From: Sphingopyxis sp. KK2
GTDB taxonomy: Bacteria > Pseudomonadota > Alphaproteobacteria > Sphingomonadales > Sphingomonadaceae
Reading direction: 5' to 3'
Assembly: GCF_001990265.1 (NCBI RefSeq)
Contig: NZ_LYVN01000023.1
Coordinates: forward strand, 1 to 42,435
Length of the DNA stretch: 42,435 nt
Numbering within the stretch: position 1 is the first letter of the stretch; every line of letters begins with the position of its first letter. The translations under genes and the position numbers were made by a program. Under the pieces are notes generated by a model. It ran no database searches and had not been told where the DNA came from. It saw only the letters and a program-made list of their open reading frames with translations. Shown piece after piece: positions 24,191 through 32,139 of the stretch.

Positions 24191-25474
24191 TCAGGCGGCG
24201 GCGACCGCCTCGACGAAGTGACGCGCCCGCATGTTGAGCGACTGCGCCGCCCGTGTCAGCCCCGCCGACAATTGCCCGAGCGATTGCGCCCCGTCGCCGA
24301 CCGCGGTCGCGCCGCGCCCGATATGCTGGACGCGCGTGTCGATCTCGCGCCCCGCCGCGACCGCCTGTTCGACATAGCTCGCGATCATCAGCGTCGTCGC
24401 GCTCTGCCCGTCGACCGCCTTGTCGACCGCGTCGGAAAAGCCGTTGTTCGCGACGATCGCGCGTTCGACCTCGTCGAAGCCCTCGGTCACCTGCCCGACG
24501 ATGTCGCGGATGCGGTCGACATATTGGGTGATGTCGCCCGCCGCGCTGCGCGTCTGTTTCGCCAGCGTCTTGACCTCCGACGCGACGACCGCGAAGCCGC
24601 GCCCGGCATCGCCGGCATGCGCCGCCTCGATCCCCGCGTTGAGCGCCAGCATGTTGGTGCGGCTCGCCATGTCGATGATCAGCGCCAGCATCTGTTCGAT
24701 CGACTGGCTGGCCGATTTCAAGGCGGCGGCACGTTCGCTCGCCGCCCTGACCTTGCGGTGCGCGTCCCCGCGCACGGTGCGCGCATGCGTGCCGTCGTCG
24801 ACGATCCGGCGCATCGACGCCGCCAGCGCATGGCCGCGATCGCCCAGCTCGCCGAGCCCGGTCAGCGTCTGCGCGGTCGCGCCCGCCACCGACACCGCGT
24901 CGCGGCCGGTCTGCTGCGCCCGCTCGGCCAGGTCGCGCGCCACGGCCTCGACCTCGCGCGCCGTGCCCGACAGCGCCGCGGTCAGCGCCGCGATATCCTC
25001 GTGAAAACGGTCGCCGGCCTCGTCGATCCGCGCGGCACGCGCGCTGCGCTCCTGCGCCAGTTCGACCTCGCGCAGCATCGCCAGCTTCGCGAGCTGGCCG
25101 CTGTCGAGCGTTTCGACGAAGCGCCCGCCGCGCACCATCACCAGCCCCTCGGCGCCCGAACGCGACACGATGGCGAGCAGCGCAGCGGTCGATTCGCCGA
25201 CGTCGGCGGTCTGGCACGGCTCGACCATCGTCGCGATCGAGCCGCCGATCGTCGGATTCTGCATCAGCGAGAACCAATAGGGACAGAAAAGCAGTTCGCG
25301 AACGCGCTGCTCGCGCACGATCCCCACCGGCCGGTCTTCGGCATCGAGCACCGCGACGATCCGCAATTGCGGGTCGTGGCGAAACAGGTCGATCACCTCG
25401 GACAGATGGGCATCGCTGCGGGTCGCGGCCGCGTGGCCGGGCGTCGGGGAAAGGGCAAGTTCGACGGGGTTCAT
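24191..25474 (-). CDS. Cytoplasmic methyl-accepting-type chemoreceptor with CBS-like N-terminus
   Basis: 427 residues from ATG 25472-25474; an in-frame GTG at 25504 would add ten residues. There is no membrane helix. The first 130 residues (EVIDLFRHDPQLRIVAVLDA, RPVGIVREQRVRELLF, GAEGLVMVRGGRFV) look like a pair of CBS-type units. A helical linker and the MCP signalling hairpin with NMLALNAGIEAAHAG and GFAVVASEVKTLAKQT follow. It should therefore sense an internal signal and act on a CheA-type kinase or a related pathway. No che gene is adjacent. A CtrA-like box lies in its upstream region. Confidence 0.83.
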   Translation of the reverse strand: MNPVELALSPTPGHAAATRSDAHLSEVIDLFRHDPQLRIVAVLDAEDRPVGIVREQRVRELLFCPYWFSLMQNPTIGGSIATMVEPCQTADVGESTAALLAIVSRSGAEGLVMVRGGRFVETLDSGQLAKLAMLREVELAQERSARAARIDEAGDRFHEDIAALTAALSGTAREVEAVARDLAERAQQTGRDAVSVAGATAQTLTGLGELGDRGHALAASMRRIVDDGTHARTVRGDAHRKVRAASERAAALKSASQSIEQMLALIIDMASRTNMLALNAGIEAAHAGDAGRGFAVVASEVKTLAKQTRSAAGDITQYVDRIRDIVGQVTEGFDEVERAIVANNGFSDAVDKAVDGQSATTLMIASYVEQAVAAGREIDTRVQHIGRGATAVGDGAQSLGQLSAGLTRAAQSLNMRARHFVEAVAAA

Positions 25475-25525
25475 GGAGGATCTTCGTGCAGGAGGGGCAG
25501 TCACGGCCGACCTAAGGCACGATGG

Positions 25526-25544
25526 TAAAGACAGTTTTAACCAT
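25526..25544. promoter_or_regulatory. Candidate CtrA-binding site
   Basis: TAAA (25526-25529), seven bases, then TTAACCAT (25537-25544). The consensus for the alphaproteobacterial regulator CtrA is TTAA-N7-TTAA(C), and TTAACCAT is its known half-site form. One base of the first half differs. It lies in the 180-base AT-richer gap between the chemoreceptor and the small lipoprotein, in a position to control either. Confidence 0.4.
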
Positions 25545-25654
25545 TTGTTTCAATGATATGACAGCGACGCCCCGCATGCGGTCAGCCTGCCGCAATCTCC
25601 TGTTCAGCCGGGGGCCGATATGCGATGAGAACCGCCCGTTCGAAAGGATGCTCC

Positions 25655-25960
25655 ATGCGCGCGATGTTCCTCGTCCTGCTTTCCGCTCCGCTGCTCGGCG
25701 GCTGCGTCAGCACGGTCAAGACGATCGTGACCGCGCCGGTAAAAGCGGTCGGGCAGGTCGCCGACTGGTCGACCACCAGCCAGGACGAAGCCGACCGCAA
25801 CCGCGGCCGCGAAATCCGCAAGCGCGAGGAGCGGCTGGGCAAGCTGACCCGCGAACGCGACAAGGCCGCCGAAAAATGCCGCGACGGCAAGGAAGAGCAA
25901 TGCCAGCGCGCCGAAGTGCTCGAACATGAAATCGAGGCAGAGATGGCCGCGCCTTATTGA
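25655..25960 (+). CDS. Small lipoprotein with coiled coil
   Basis: 101 residues from ATG 25655, with GAAAGGA ribosome-binding site at 25642-25648. A lipoprotein signal with lipobox LLGGC (Cys17) is followed by a short linker (VKTIVTAPVKAVGQVADW) and a strongly charged helix from about residue 45 to 95 likely to form a coiled coil. It contains two cysteines near the end. No family is recognised beyond a general resemblance to small envelope lipoproteins of sphingomonads. It converges on the S24 repressor gene. Confidence 0.75.
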   Translation: MRAMFLVLLSAPLLGGCVSTVKTIVTAPVKAVGQVADWSTTSQDEADRNRGREIRKREERLGKLTRERDKAAEKCRDGKEEQCQRAEVLEHEIEAEMAAPY

Positions 25961-25969
25961 CGAGATTGT

Positions 25970-25986
25970 GGCACCGGGCCGGTGCC
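25970..25986. terminator. Hairpin between convergent lipoprotein and repressor genes
   Basis: Perfect 7-bp stem GGCACCG (25970-25976) and CGGTGCC (25980-25986) with loop GGC, in the 50-base gap between two converging genes. There is no T-run, so it is a weak terminator candidate. Confidence 0.4.
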
Positions 25987-26010
25987 GCCTTCGCCATCAG
26001 GTGAAGAAAA

Positions 26011-26679
26011 TCAGCGCACCCGCCGCCCGGTCCACACCACACGGCCGACGAGTTGCACCGCACCCATCGAAAGCTCGGGGTAGCTCGGATATTGCGGATT
26101 GTCGCTGATCACCGAAATCCGCCCCGGCCCCGGCGCGCGCGCGACGCGCTTCACCATCAGCACATCGTCCATGCGCAGCACATAGATGCCGTCGCGCAGC
26201 CGCGCCGCAGCATCGCCGCCATCGACCAAGATATCGTCGCCGTCGTTGAGCGTCGGCGCCATCGAATCGCCCTCGACGCGGATGATGCTGAGCGCACGCG
26301 GATCGGCGCCCAGCCCGCGCAGCCATTTGGGGTCGAAGGCGACCTCGCCCTCGACCGGTTCGCCGTCGATGCTCGCCCCCGCGCCCGCCGAGGCGCCGAT
26401 CGCCAGCTTGGGCACCAGCACCATGTCGCTCGCCCGCGCGCGCGCCGGCGCCGCAACGCGCTGCACCGGCCCGCCGAGCATCGCCTCGGGCACCCCCAGA
26501 TAGGCCGCGATGCGCGCCCGATCCTGTTCGGCGAGCCGCCGCGGCGACCCGCGCTTGATATATTGCTGGATATAGGCCGGGTTGCGCCCGATCTTTTCGG
26601 ACAGCCGGACATAGTCGATACCGCGCTCGCTCAGCAGGCGGTCGAGTGCGGCGCGCGGGTCTTCGGCGAAATCGGCCAT
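26011..26679 (-). CDS. XRE-type/S24 LexA-like repressor
   Basis: 222 residues. The N-terminal 60 residues form a helix-turn-helix of repressor type (ALDRLLSERGIDYVRLSEKI, NPAYIQQYIKRGSPRRLAEQ). The C-terminal S24 peptidase fold has Ser139 in VEGDSMAPTLNDGDDI and Lys177 in DVLMVKRVA, the catalytic pair of LexA/CI-type proteins. An Ala-Gly-containing stretch at 97-102 (SAGAGA) could be a self-cleavage site. Three palindromic operators lie just upstream, one inside its own predicted promoter, so it should repress itself and the divergent small genes. No phage structural gene is near. Confidence 0.9.
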   Translation of the reverse strand: MADFAEDPRAALDRLLSERGIDYVRLSEKIGRNPAYIQQYIKRGSPRRLAEQDRARIAAYLGVPEAMLGGPVQRVAAPARARASDMVLVPKLAIGASAGAGASIDGEPVEGEVAFDPKWLRGLGADPRALSIIRVEGDSMAPTLNDGDDILVDGGDAAARLRDGIYVLRMDDVLMVKRVARAPGPGRISVISDNPQYPSYPELSMGAVQLVGRVVWTGRRVR

Positions 26680-26699
26680 GGCTGGTCCTTCCTATTTCG

Positions 26700-26728
26700 C
26701 ATCTAGCAATAGGAATTATCCTAGACAA
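26700..26728 (-). promoter_or_regulatory. Predicted promoter of the S24 repressor
   Basis: On the minus strand TTGTCTA (26722-26728) is followed after 14 bases by GCTAGATG (26700-26707), seven of eight matches to the GCTANAWC box. The first operator palindrome (26709-26724) fills the spacer almost exactly, so bound repressor would block polymerase. Confidence 0.55.
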
Positions 26729-26763
26729 GTAGGAAAATTACTATCAGATAGGATTTATCCTAT
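26709..26763. promoter_or_regulatory. Three tandem operator palindromes
   Basis: Site 1 ATAGGAATTATCCTAG (26709-26724), site 2 GTAGGAAAATTACTAT (26729-26744) and site 3 ATAGGATTTATCCTAT (26748-26763). The common form is TAGGA, four to six A/T-rich bases, TCCTA. Site 3 has perfect outer arms and site 2 is the weakest. The centres are 20 and 19 bases apart, so all three face the same side of the helix. The region is far richer in A/T than its neighbours and lies between the repressor and two small genes, like the operator triads of lambdoid repressors. Confidence 0.85.
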
Positions 26764-26804
26764 CGGGTGAGTCGCCCGGCCGGGGACGCGATCAGGGAGG
26801 ATAT

Positions 26805-27062
26805 ATGGAACCAGATTTGCTCAATCGGATCGAGGCCTTCCTGGTCGAATCGGCGATCCCGCAAAGCGTCTTCGGCCGCGAGGCGGTGGGAGACCCGCGC
26901 CTCGTCGCCGACCTGCGCGACGGACGCATCGCCGGACTTCGCATCATATGCCGCGTGGAACATTTCATGAACAAATGGCGCGCCGACCGCCGTGCCGGGC
27001 GTGTCGCTCCGCGCGGCGACCGGCGCCTCCATATGGTCCGCCACCCGGGGGCGGCGCGATGA
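26805..27062 (+). CDS. Small putative DNA-binding protein next to the S24 repressor
   Basis: 85 residues from ATG 26805 with a strong AGGGAGG ribosome-binding site at 26794-26800. The first half, LLNRIEAFLVESAIPQSVFG followed by REAVGDPRLVADLRDGR, looks like the short helical proteins of alphaproteobacteria that resemble a lone helix-turn-helix. The second half is basic and probably disordered. It begins 42 bases after operator 3 and should be under repressor control. The stop overlaps the next start (ATGATG). The exact function is unknown. Confidence 0.72.
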   Translation: MEPDLLNRIEAFLVESAIPQSVFGREAVGDPRLVADLRDGRIAGLRIICRVEHFMNKWRADRRAGRVAPRGDRRLHMVRHPGAAR

Positions 27063-27385
27063 TGCGCTGGTCCCCCGTGCGCCCCGTCCGTCCGGGCTGC
27101 CCGCACCGCCGCCTGCACCGCCTGCTCGCGCGCGAATTGCCGCATGGCGTGCGGATCGGCGCGTCGACCTTGCGGCCGTGGGCGAGCGCCAATTTCGTCG
27201 GCGCACGCCATCTTTTCCCCTGCATGGTCGGGGACGGAGATGTCGCGGTTCTGCGACCGTTGTTGCAGGCGCGGCTCGAAACGATCGAATGGCGCCTGCC
27301 GGGCCATATCGTCGCCGACCTGGTCGTCGAAACCGCCGAGCAGGAGTCCGGCCTGCGGATCGAAATATTGACGGTCGAGGATTGA
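27059..27385 (+). CDS. Hypothetical protein in the repressor-controlled pair
   Basis: 108 residues from ATG 27059, overlapping the stop of the upstream gene; the second ATG at 27062 is an alternative start. The N-terminal 35 residues are very basic and proline-rich. The rest (GASTLRPWASANFVGARHLF..., RLPGHIVADLVVETAEQ) has a regular alternation of strands and helix and looks globular. There is no signal or membrane segment. I do not recognise a family. It should share regulation with the preceding gene. Confidence 0.62.
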   Translation: MMRWSPVRPVRPGCPHRRLHRLLARELPHGVRIGASTLRPWASANFVGARHLFPCMVGDGDVAVLRPLLQARLETIEWRLPGHIVADLVVETAEQESGLRIEILTVED

Positions 27386-27413
27386 CCCCTTCCCGCTCGC
27401 CGGAGGGAAATAG

Positions 27414-28220
27414 CTAACCCAGCGCGCGGTTGCTCATGCGCTGCAGCGTGCTCAGCGCCGCTTCGAGCGCGAAATCGGGCTGCTCGATATCCTCGTTGGC
27501 GGGGACCGGCGTGGCGGCCGCGGCCTGGCGCCGCTGCGCGAGCCCCGCCTCGAACCGCGCGACCATCGCGCCCAGGCTGTTGTCGACGCGTTCGGGCATC
27601 GCCGGGCGTTTGATCTCGGCGGGCTGCAGCCAGGGCGCGTCGGCATCGTCGTCGGCATAGTCGACCGGCGCGAGGTCGGCGAGCACCAGCTCATCCTCGT
27701 CCTCGGCCCGATCCATCGGCGCGAGACCATAATCCCCGGCCTCATCCGCCACGGGCGTTGCCAGCGGGCCGAGCCCGCCGACGGGCAGGTCGCGGCCGGC
27801 GCGGATCGGGGGACGCGGCGCATCGTCGGGATGCATGTCGGCGCGGCGGCGCGGCAGCACCGCCTCGGCCTCCGCCTCGCGCTTCGCACGCGCCGAGACG
27901 CGGCGATTGAGCTGGTCGTTGCCGCGGACCGCAGGCTTGGCGATCAGCAGCGCGACGAGGCCCGCGAGCAGCGCGGCTATCGTCGCCATGCCGATCGCGA
28001 GCGCCAGCCGCCCGGCATTGCCCACCGGCGGCAGGAAGAAATCGGACAGGCGGTCGAGATACAGGTTCCAGCTGATCCCCGCGACCCAGGCGAGCGGCAT
28101 CACCGCCGCGAACAAAAAGGTCAGCGCCCCGGCACCGATCACCGCGGGCAACGCTGGCCGCACGCCCTGCCACAGCGCAGCAAGCGTCTCGCGTCCGGGC
28201 TTTTCCTGCTCTTCGTCCAT
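27414..28220 (-). CDS. Membrane protein of unknown function with long acidic tail
   Basis: 268 residues from ATG 28218-28220 (MDEEQEKPGRET); a longer upstream reading runs through non-coding-looking sequence. Two membrane helices at about 30-60 and 75-102 (ALAIGMATIAALLAGLVALL) are followed by a cytoplasmic region rich in Asp, Glu, Pro and Arg that looks disordered, and a short helical end (ALEAALSTLQRMSNRALG). No enzyme motif is visible. It lies 19 bases after the glycosyltransferase gene, so it is probably in the same transcript and linked to surface polysaccharide. Confidence 0.7.
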   Translation of the reverse strand: MDEEQEKPGRETLAALWQGVRPALPAVIGAGALTFLFAAVMPLAWVAGISWNLYLDRLSDFFLPPVGNAGRLALAIGMATIAALLAGLVALLIAKPAVRGNDQLNRRVSARAKREAEAEAVLPRRRADMHPDDAPRPPIRAGRDLPVGGLGPLATPVADEAGDYGLAPMDRAEDEDELVLADLAPVDYADDDADAPWLQPAEIKRPAMPERVDNSLGAMVARFEAGLAQRRQAAAATPVPANEDIEQPDFALEAALSTLQRMSNRALG

Positions 28221-28239
28221 ATCGTCCCAACCTGTCGCG

Positions 28240-29463
28240 TCAGGCCGCAAGCGATGCAGAATCGCGTCGCAGCAGTCGCTGGTAAACGGGCTCGTAACGT
28301 AAAATGTTTGACGACCAGTTACGATGTTTTTCCACAAAAATCCGTGCGATGCGGCGCTGCGCGTCCCAATTTTCGCGCGCGGCGAGCAATCCGGCCAGCG
28401 CATCGGCGATCGCGGCGGGGTCGTCGGGCGCGAAAAGCGTCCCGGTCACCCCGTCCTCGATCAGTTCGCGATGCCCGCCGACATCCGACGCCGCGACCAG
28501 CTTGCCCTGCGCCATCGCTTCGAGCGGCTTCAGCGGCGTCACGAGGTCGGTCAGCCGCATCTTCTTGCGCGGATAGGCGAGGATATCGATCAGCGAATAA
28601 TAGCGCTCGACCTGGCTGTGCGGCACCCGGCCGACGAAATGGATCCGGCTCGCGACCGGCGATGCCGCCGCCTGCGCCTTCAGCGCTTCTTCCATCGGGC
28701 CGCCGCCGACGAGCAGCAATTGCGCCCCCGGCTGGGCTTGGGCGAGCGCGGGCATCGCCGCGATCAGATCGTCGATCCCCTCATAATCATAGAAACTGCC
28801 GATGAAGCCGATCACCGCGTCGCCCGTGCCGAGCCCGAGCTCGCCCGCCAGCGCCGCATCGCGCGGCGGCGGATCGCCGAACAACTCGAGGTCGACGCCG
28901 TTCGGCGACACCACGATCTTGTCCGCCGCGACCCCGCGCGCGATCAGGTCGCCGCGCAGTCCGTCGCAGATCACCGCGACCGCGTCGGCCGATTTCACCG
29001 CATGCGTTTCGAGCTGGCGGGTCAGGAAATATTTGGCGCTCCCCTCGCGCCCGGTGCCGTTGCCGACCGCCGCGTCCTCCCAAAAGGCACGGATCTCGTA
29101 AATCACCGGAATGCCGAGCCGCTTGCCGACGCGCAGCGCCGCCATCGCATCGAGCACCGGCGAATGCGCATGGAGCAGGTCGGGCTGCCATTGCTTCACC
29201 AAGGCTTCGACGCGCGCCGCGAGCGCGCCGATTTCGCGCCATTCGCGGATCGGCGAACGTGCCGGCGCGATCGGCGGCGTGCGGTAAAAGGTCAGCCCGT
29301 CGACGGTCTCGCCATCAGGGCCTTCGTCCGGGTGGCGCACGCCGGTGACCCCGGCAACCTCCCACCCCTTCGCGACCTGCGCCTTCATCAGCGCGCGGGT
29401 GCGGAAGGTATAGCCGCTGTGCGTCGGCAGGCTGTGATCGAGGATGTGGAGAATGCGGGTCAT
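28240..29463 (-). CDS. Exosortase-A-associated family 4 glycosyltransferase
   Basis: 407 residues, a GT-B glycosyltransferase. The start MTRILHILDHSLPTHSGYTF and the following RTRALMKAQVAKGWEVAGVTG are the characteristic opening of the PEP-CTERM/exosortase-A-associated group (TIGR04063). The C-terminal donor-site segment PLKPLEAMAQGKLVAASDVGGHRELI is intact. It would transfer a sugar in the cytoplasm to a growing exopolysaccharide unit. Exosortase itself is not in the window. It is divergent from the O-antigen-ligase-like gene across 66 bases. Confidence 0.88.
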   Translation of the reverse strand: MTRILHILDHSLPTHSGYTFRTRALMKAQVAKGWEVAGVTGVRHPDEGPDGETVDGLTFYRTPPIAPARSPIREWREIGALAARVEALVKQWQPDLLHAHSPVLDAMAALRVGKRLGIPVIYEIRAFWEDAAVGNGTGREGSAKYFLTRQLETHAVKSADAVAVICDGLRGDLIARGVAADKIVVSPNGVDLELFGDPPPRDAALAGELGLGTGDAVIGFIGSFYDYEGIDDLIAAMPALAQAQPGAQLLLVGGGPMEEALKAQAAASPVASRIHFVGRVPHSQVERYYSLIDILAYPRKKMRLTDLVTPLKPLEAMAQGKLVAASDVGGHRELIEDGVTGTLFAPDDPAAIADALAGLLAARENWDAQRRIARIFVEKHRNWSSNILRYEPVYQRLLRRDSASLAA

Positions 29464-29529
29464 GACCTGTGCTCATATGGCACACAAGGCTTAACGCGCC
29501 GTCAACCCGGATGGCTTAGGGCCGCATCC

Positions 29530-29688
29530 ATGGTCGACAATTTCTCCATCGGGCTCACGCATGTGCTGCTGGCGATCGCCTTGTGGCGGATGCTGTACCG
29601 CGACGATCTCGACCATGAAGTCAGCCCGCGCATGCTGTGGCAGCGGCGCCAGGACGAAGCGGCCAAGAAGGAGAGCGGCGATGCGTGA
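29530..29688 (+). CDS. 52-residue membrane peptide upstream of the ligase
   Basis: Begins MVDNFSIGLTHVLLAIALWR at ATG 29530, with one predicted membrane helix (about 5-22) and a charged tail (QRRQDEAAKKESGDA). It overlaps the ligase gene by 8 bases, and the ligase ribosome-binding site AAGGAG lies in its last codons, so the two are translationally linked. Too short for a family call. Probably an accessory of the polymerase. Confidence 0.6.
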   Translation: MVDNFSIGLTHVLLAIALWRMLYRDDLDHEVSPRMLWQRRQDEAAKKESGDA

Positions 29689-31063
29689 CATCGCCTTCGT
29701 CGCCTTTCTCTTCGCCTTCATCGGGGTCGGCTTTCGCAAACCGTTCCTGTTCGTGCTCTGCTTCTGCTACATCGACATCGTCGCGCCGCAGCGGCTCTCC
29801 TATTTCCTGATCAACTCGATCCCGATCTCGCTGATCGTCTTCGGGCTCGCGATCGCCGGCTGGCTCGCGGTCGACGACAAGCGCGACACCCGCTGGTCGG
29901 CGCGGCAATTCCTGCTCATCGCGCTGCTCCTCTATTGCTGGATGACGACATCCCAGGCCGATTTCCCCGTCGAGGCGCAGGAAAAATGGAGCTGGGTGTG
30001 GAAAGCGCTCGTCTGGGCGATCTTCCTGCCGCTGACCCTGCGCACCAAATTGCGCATCGAGGCGCTGACCCTCGTCATGCTGCTCTCGGCGGCGGCGATC
30101 GCCATCGCGGGCGGTATCAAGACCGCGGCGGGCGGCGGCGGATATGGCCAGCTCCAGCTGCTGCTCAACGAAAATTACGGCCTTTACGAAGGGTCGATCA
30201 TGTCGGCGGTCGGCATTTCGATCATCCCGCTGATCCTCTGGTACCGCAAGCATGGGACGATTTTCCCGCCCGACTGGCGCGTCAATCTCTTCTGCTTCGC
30301 GCTGGTCTTTGCCTGCGCACTGCTGCCCGTGGGGACGCAGGCGCGCACCGGACTCGTCTGCCTCGTCATCCTCGTCATCCTGTCGCTGCGCGCGGTGAAG
30401 CACCGCTTCCTCTATGCTGCCGGCGCCGGCCTGCTCGCGATCGCCGCGATCCCCTTCCTGCCGCAAAGCTTTACCGAGCGGATGGAGACGATCCAGAATC
30501 ATAAGGCCGATCAATCCGCCTCGACGCGCGTCGCGGTGTGGGCCTGGACCTGGGAATATGCCAAGGACCATCCCTTCGGCGGCGGGTTCGAGGCCTATAT
30601 CCAGAACCGCGTCCGCGTCGAAAAGGCGGCAAGCGCCTATGACCCCAACAAGCCGCAGGAGGCCGAACCCACGGTCTATGAGGAAAAGGGCCGCGCCTAT
30701 CATTCGAGCTATTTCGAGATGCTTGGCGAACAGGGCTATCCGGGGCTCGCGCTCTGGCTGCTGCTCCACCTCACCGGGCTGATCCAGATGGAGCGGCTGC
30801 GCCGGCGTTACCTCAAGACGCGCCGCGCCGAGGAGCAATGGATCGCGCCGCTCGCGACCGCGCTCCAGCACGGGCACATCACCTATCTCATCGGCTCGCT
30901 GTTCGTCGGCATCGCCTTCCAGCCCTTCATCTACATGATGCTCGCGCTGCAGATGGGCCTTTCCACCTATGTGCGTCGCCGCGAACGCGAAGCCGGCTGG
31001 CGCCCGCTCACCGCGCGCCCGGCGCAGGTCCCGACGCGCCATCCGGTGGTGAGTTCGAGCTAG
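29681..31063 (+). CDS. O-antigen-ligase-like polymerase of the exosortase A system
   Basis: 460 residues from ATG 29681. About ten to twelve membrane helices with a large periplasmic loop (about 285-370) that contains ERMETIQNHKADQSASTRVA and HSSYFEMLGEQGYPG. This is the Wzy/WaaL layout of the putative O-glycosylation ligase of exosortase A systems (TIGR03097), with the conserved periplasmic HSSYFEMLGE block. It would polymerise or transfer lipid-linked sugar repeats at the outer face of the inner membrane. Confidence 0.86.
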   Translation: MRDIAFVAFLFAFIGVGFRKPFLFVLCFCYIDIVAPQRLSYFLINSIPISLIVFGLAIAGWLAVDDKRDTRWSARQFLLIALLLYCWMTTSQADFPVEAQEKWSWVWKALVWAIFLPLTLRTKLRIEALTLVMLLSAAAIAIAGGIKTAAGGGGYGQLQLLLNENYGLYEGSIMSAVGISIIPLILWYRKHGTIFPPDWRVNLFCFALVFACALLPVGTQARTGLVCLVILVILSLRAVKHRFLYAAGAGLLAIAAIPFLPQSFTERMETIQNHKADQSASTRVAVWAWTWEYAKDHPFGGGFEAYIQNRVRVEKAASAYDPNKPQEAEPTVYEEKGRAYHSSYFEMLGEQGYPGLALWLLLHLTGLIQMERLRRRYLKTRRAEEQWIAPLATALQHGHITYLIGSLFVGIAFQPFIYMMLALQMGLSTYVRRREREAGWRPLTARPAQVPTRHPVVSSS

Positions 31064-31100
31064 GCCGGAACCATCTGCGGGGCCGGGGCGCTATCCCCCC

Positions 31101-32123
31101 ATGGCCGCCCAGACCTCCGCCGCTCGCCTCATCCATGTCGACGACAGCCTGCCCGGCATCGGCCGCGAGCGCGTCGGCGATGGCTGGCGCTATCGCGACG
31201 CCAAGGGCAGGATCATCCGCGACGCCGCCGAAATCCGGCGCTTGAACGCGATCGCGCTGCCCCCCGCCTATGAAGACGCCTGGTATTGCCCCGCCCCCAA
31301 CGGCCATATCCTTGCCACCGGTTACGACGCGCGCGGGCGCAAGCAATATCGCTACCACCCCGACTTCCGCCTCGCGCAGGAGGCCGACAAATATGACCGC
31401 TGCGCCGCCTTTGGCCACGCCCTCCCCCTGCTCCGTGCGCGGCTTGAGGAGGATCTGAACCGCCGCACGCTGTGCCAGGAACGCGTCGTCGGCGCCGTCG
31501 TCCGCCTGCTCGACCTCGCGGCCTTGCGCGTCGGCAACGAACAATATGCCGCCGCGAACAACAGCTTCGGTGCCACCACCCTGCGTCGCCGCCACGCGAA
31601 GCTCACCGGCAAGTCGCTGCGACTCAACTACCGCGCCAAGGGCGGCGCGAAGCGCGAGGTGGTGGTCAGCGACCGCAGCCTGACGACGCTCGTCCGCCGG
31701 CTCCAGGACCTGCCCGGCCAGCATCTCTTCCAATATCAGGATGACGACGACATCTGCGCGGTCGGCTCGGACGATGTGAACGCCTATATCCGCGACGCGA
31801 TGGGCGGCGCGTTCAGCGCCAAGCATTTCCGCACCTGGACCGCCAGCGTCGAGGCCTTCGCCTATCTCTACGACGCCGCCGAGCCGCCGACGCTCAAACA
31901 GCTTTTGCAGCATGTCGCCGACCGCCTCGGCAACACCCCCGCGATCGCCCGCAAGGCCTATGTCCACCCCGCGATGATCCTCGCGGCACAGGAACGCGGC
32001 GACTTCGCGGCCGAGGTCGGCCAACTGCCGCGCGCGACCCGATATCTTTCGCGTTACGAACGCGGCTTTTTGACCTATCTGGAGCGCGCGCCCGACGCGG
32101 CCGAACTGCTCCGCTCCGCCTGA
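31101..32123 (+). CDS. DNA topoisomerase IB (poxvirus-like)
   Basis: 340 residues. The catalytic set of type IB topoisomerases is in order: Arg143 in LRVGNE, a lysine near 180-184, Arg244 in KHFRTW, and the nucleophile Tyr287 in RKAYVHP. The residue in the place of vaccinia His265 is Asn278 in DRLGNTP, as in the Deinococcus enzyme. The protein nicks and relaxes DNA through a 3'-phosphotyrosine. It ends 16 bases before the MscS gene, which starts with GTG, so the two may form an operon. Confidence 0.93.
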   Translation: MAAQTSAARLIHVDDSLPGIGRERVGDGWRYRDAKGRIIRDAAEIRRLNAIALPPAYEDAWYCPAPNGHILATGYDARGRKQYRYHPDFRLAQEADKYDRCAAFGHALPLLRARLEEDLNRRTLCQERVVGAVVRLLDLAALRVGNEQYAAANNSFGATTLRRRHAKLTGKSLRLNYRAKGGAKREVVVSDRSLTTLVRRLQDLPGQHLFQYQDDDDICAVGSDDVNAYIRDAMGGAFSAKHFRTWTASVEAFAYLYDAAEPPTLKQLLQHVADRLGNTPAIARKAYVHPAMILAAQERGDFAAEVGQLPRATRYLSRYERGFLTYLERAPDAAELLRSA

Positions 32124-32139
32124 CCGACAAAGGACTGAC

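Noticed and set aside
26011..27385. Prophage or prophage remnant
   Set aside because: Only the repressor and operator layout are phage-like; there is no integrase, replication, capsid or tail gene, and no attachment repeats or tRNA nearby.
27387..27412. Terminator or second copy of the three-hairpin repeat
   Set aside because: Only five bases (TTCCC/GGGAA) pair and the middle and third hairpins are absent.
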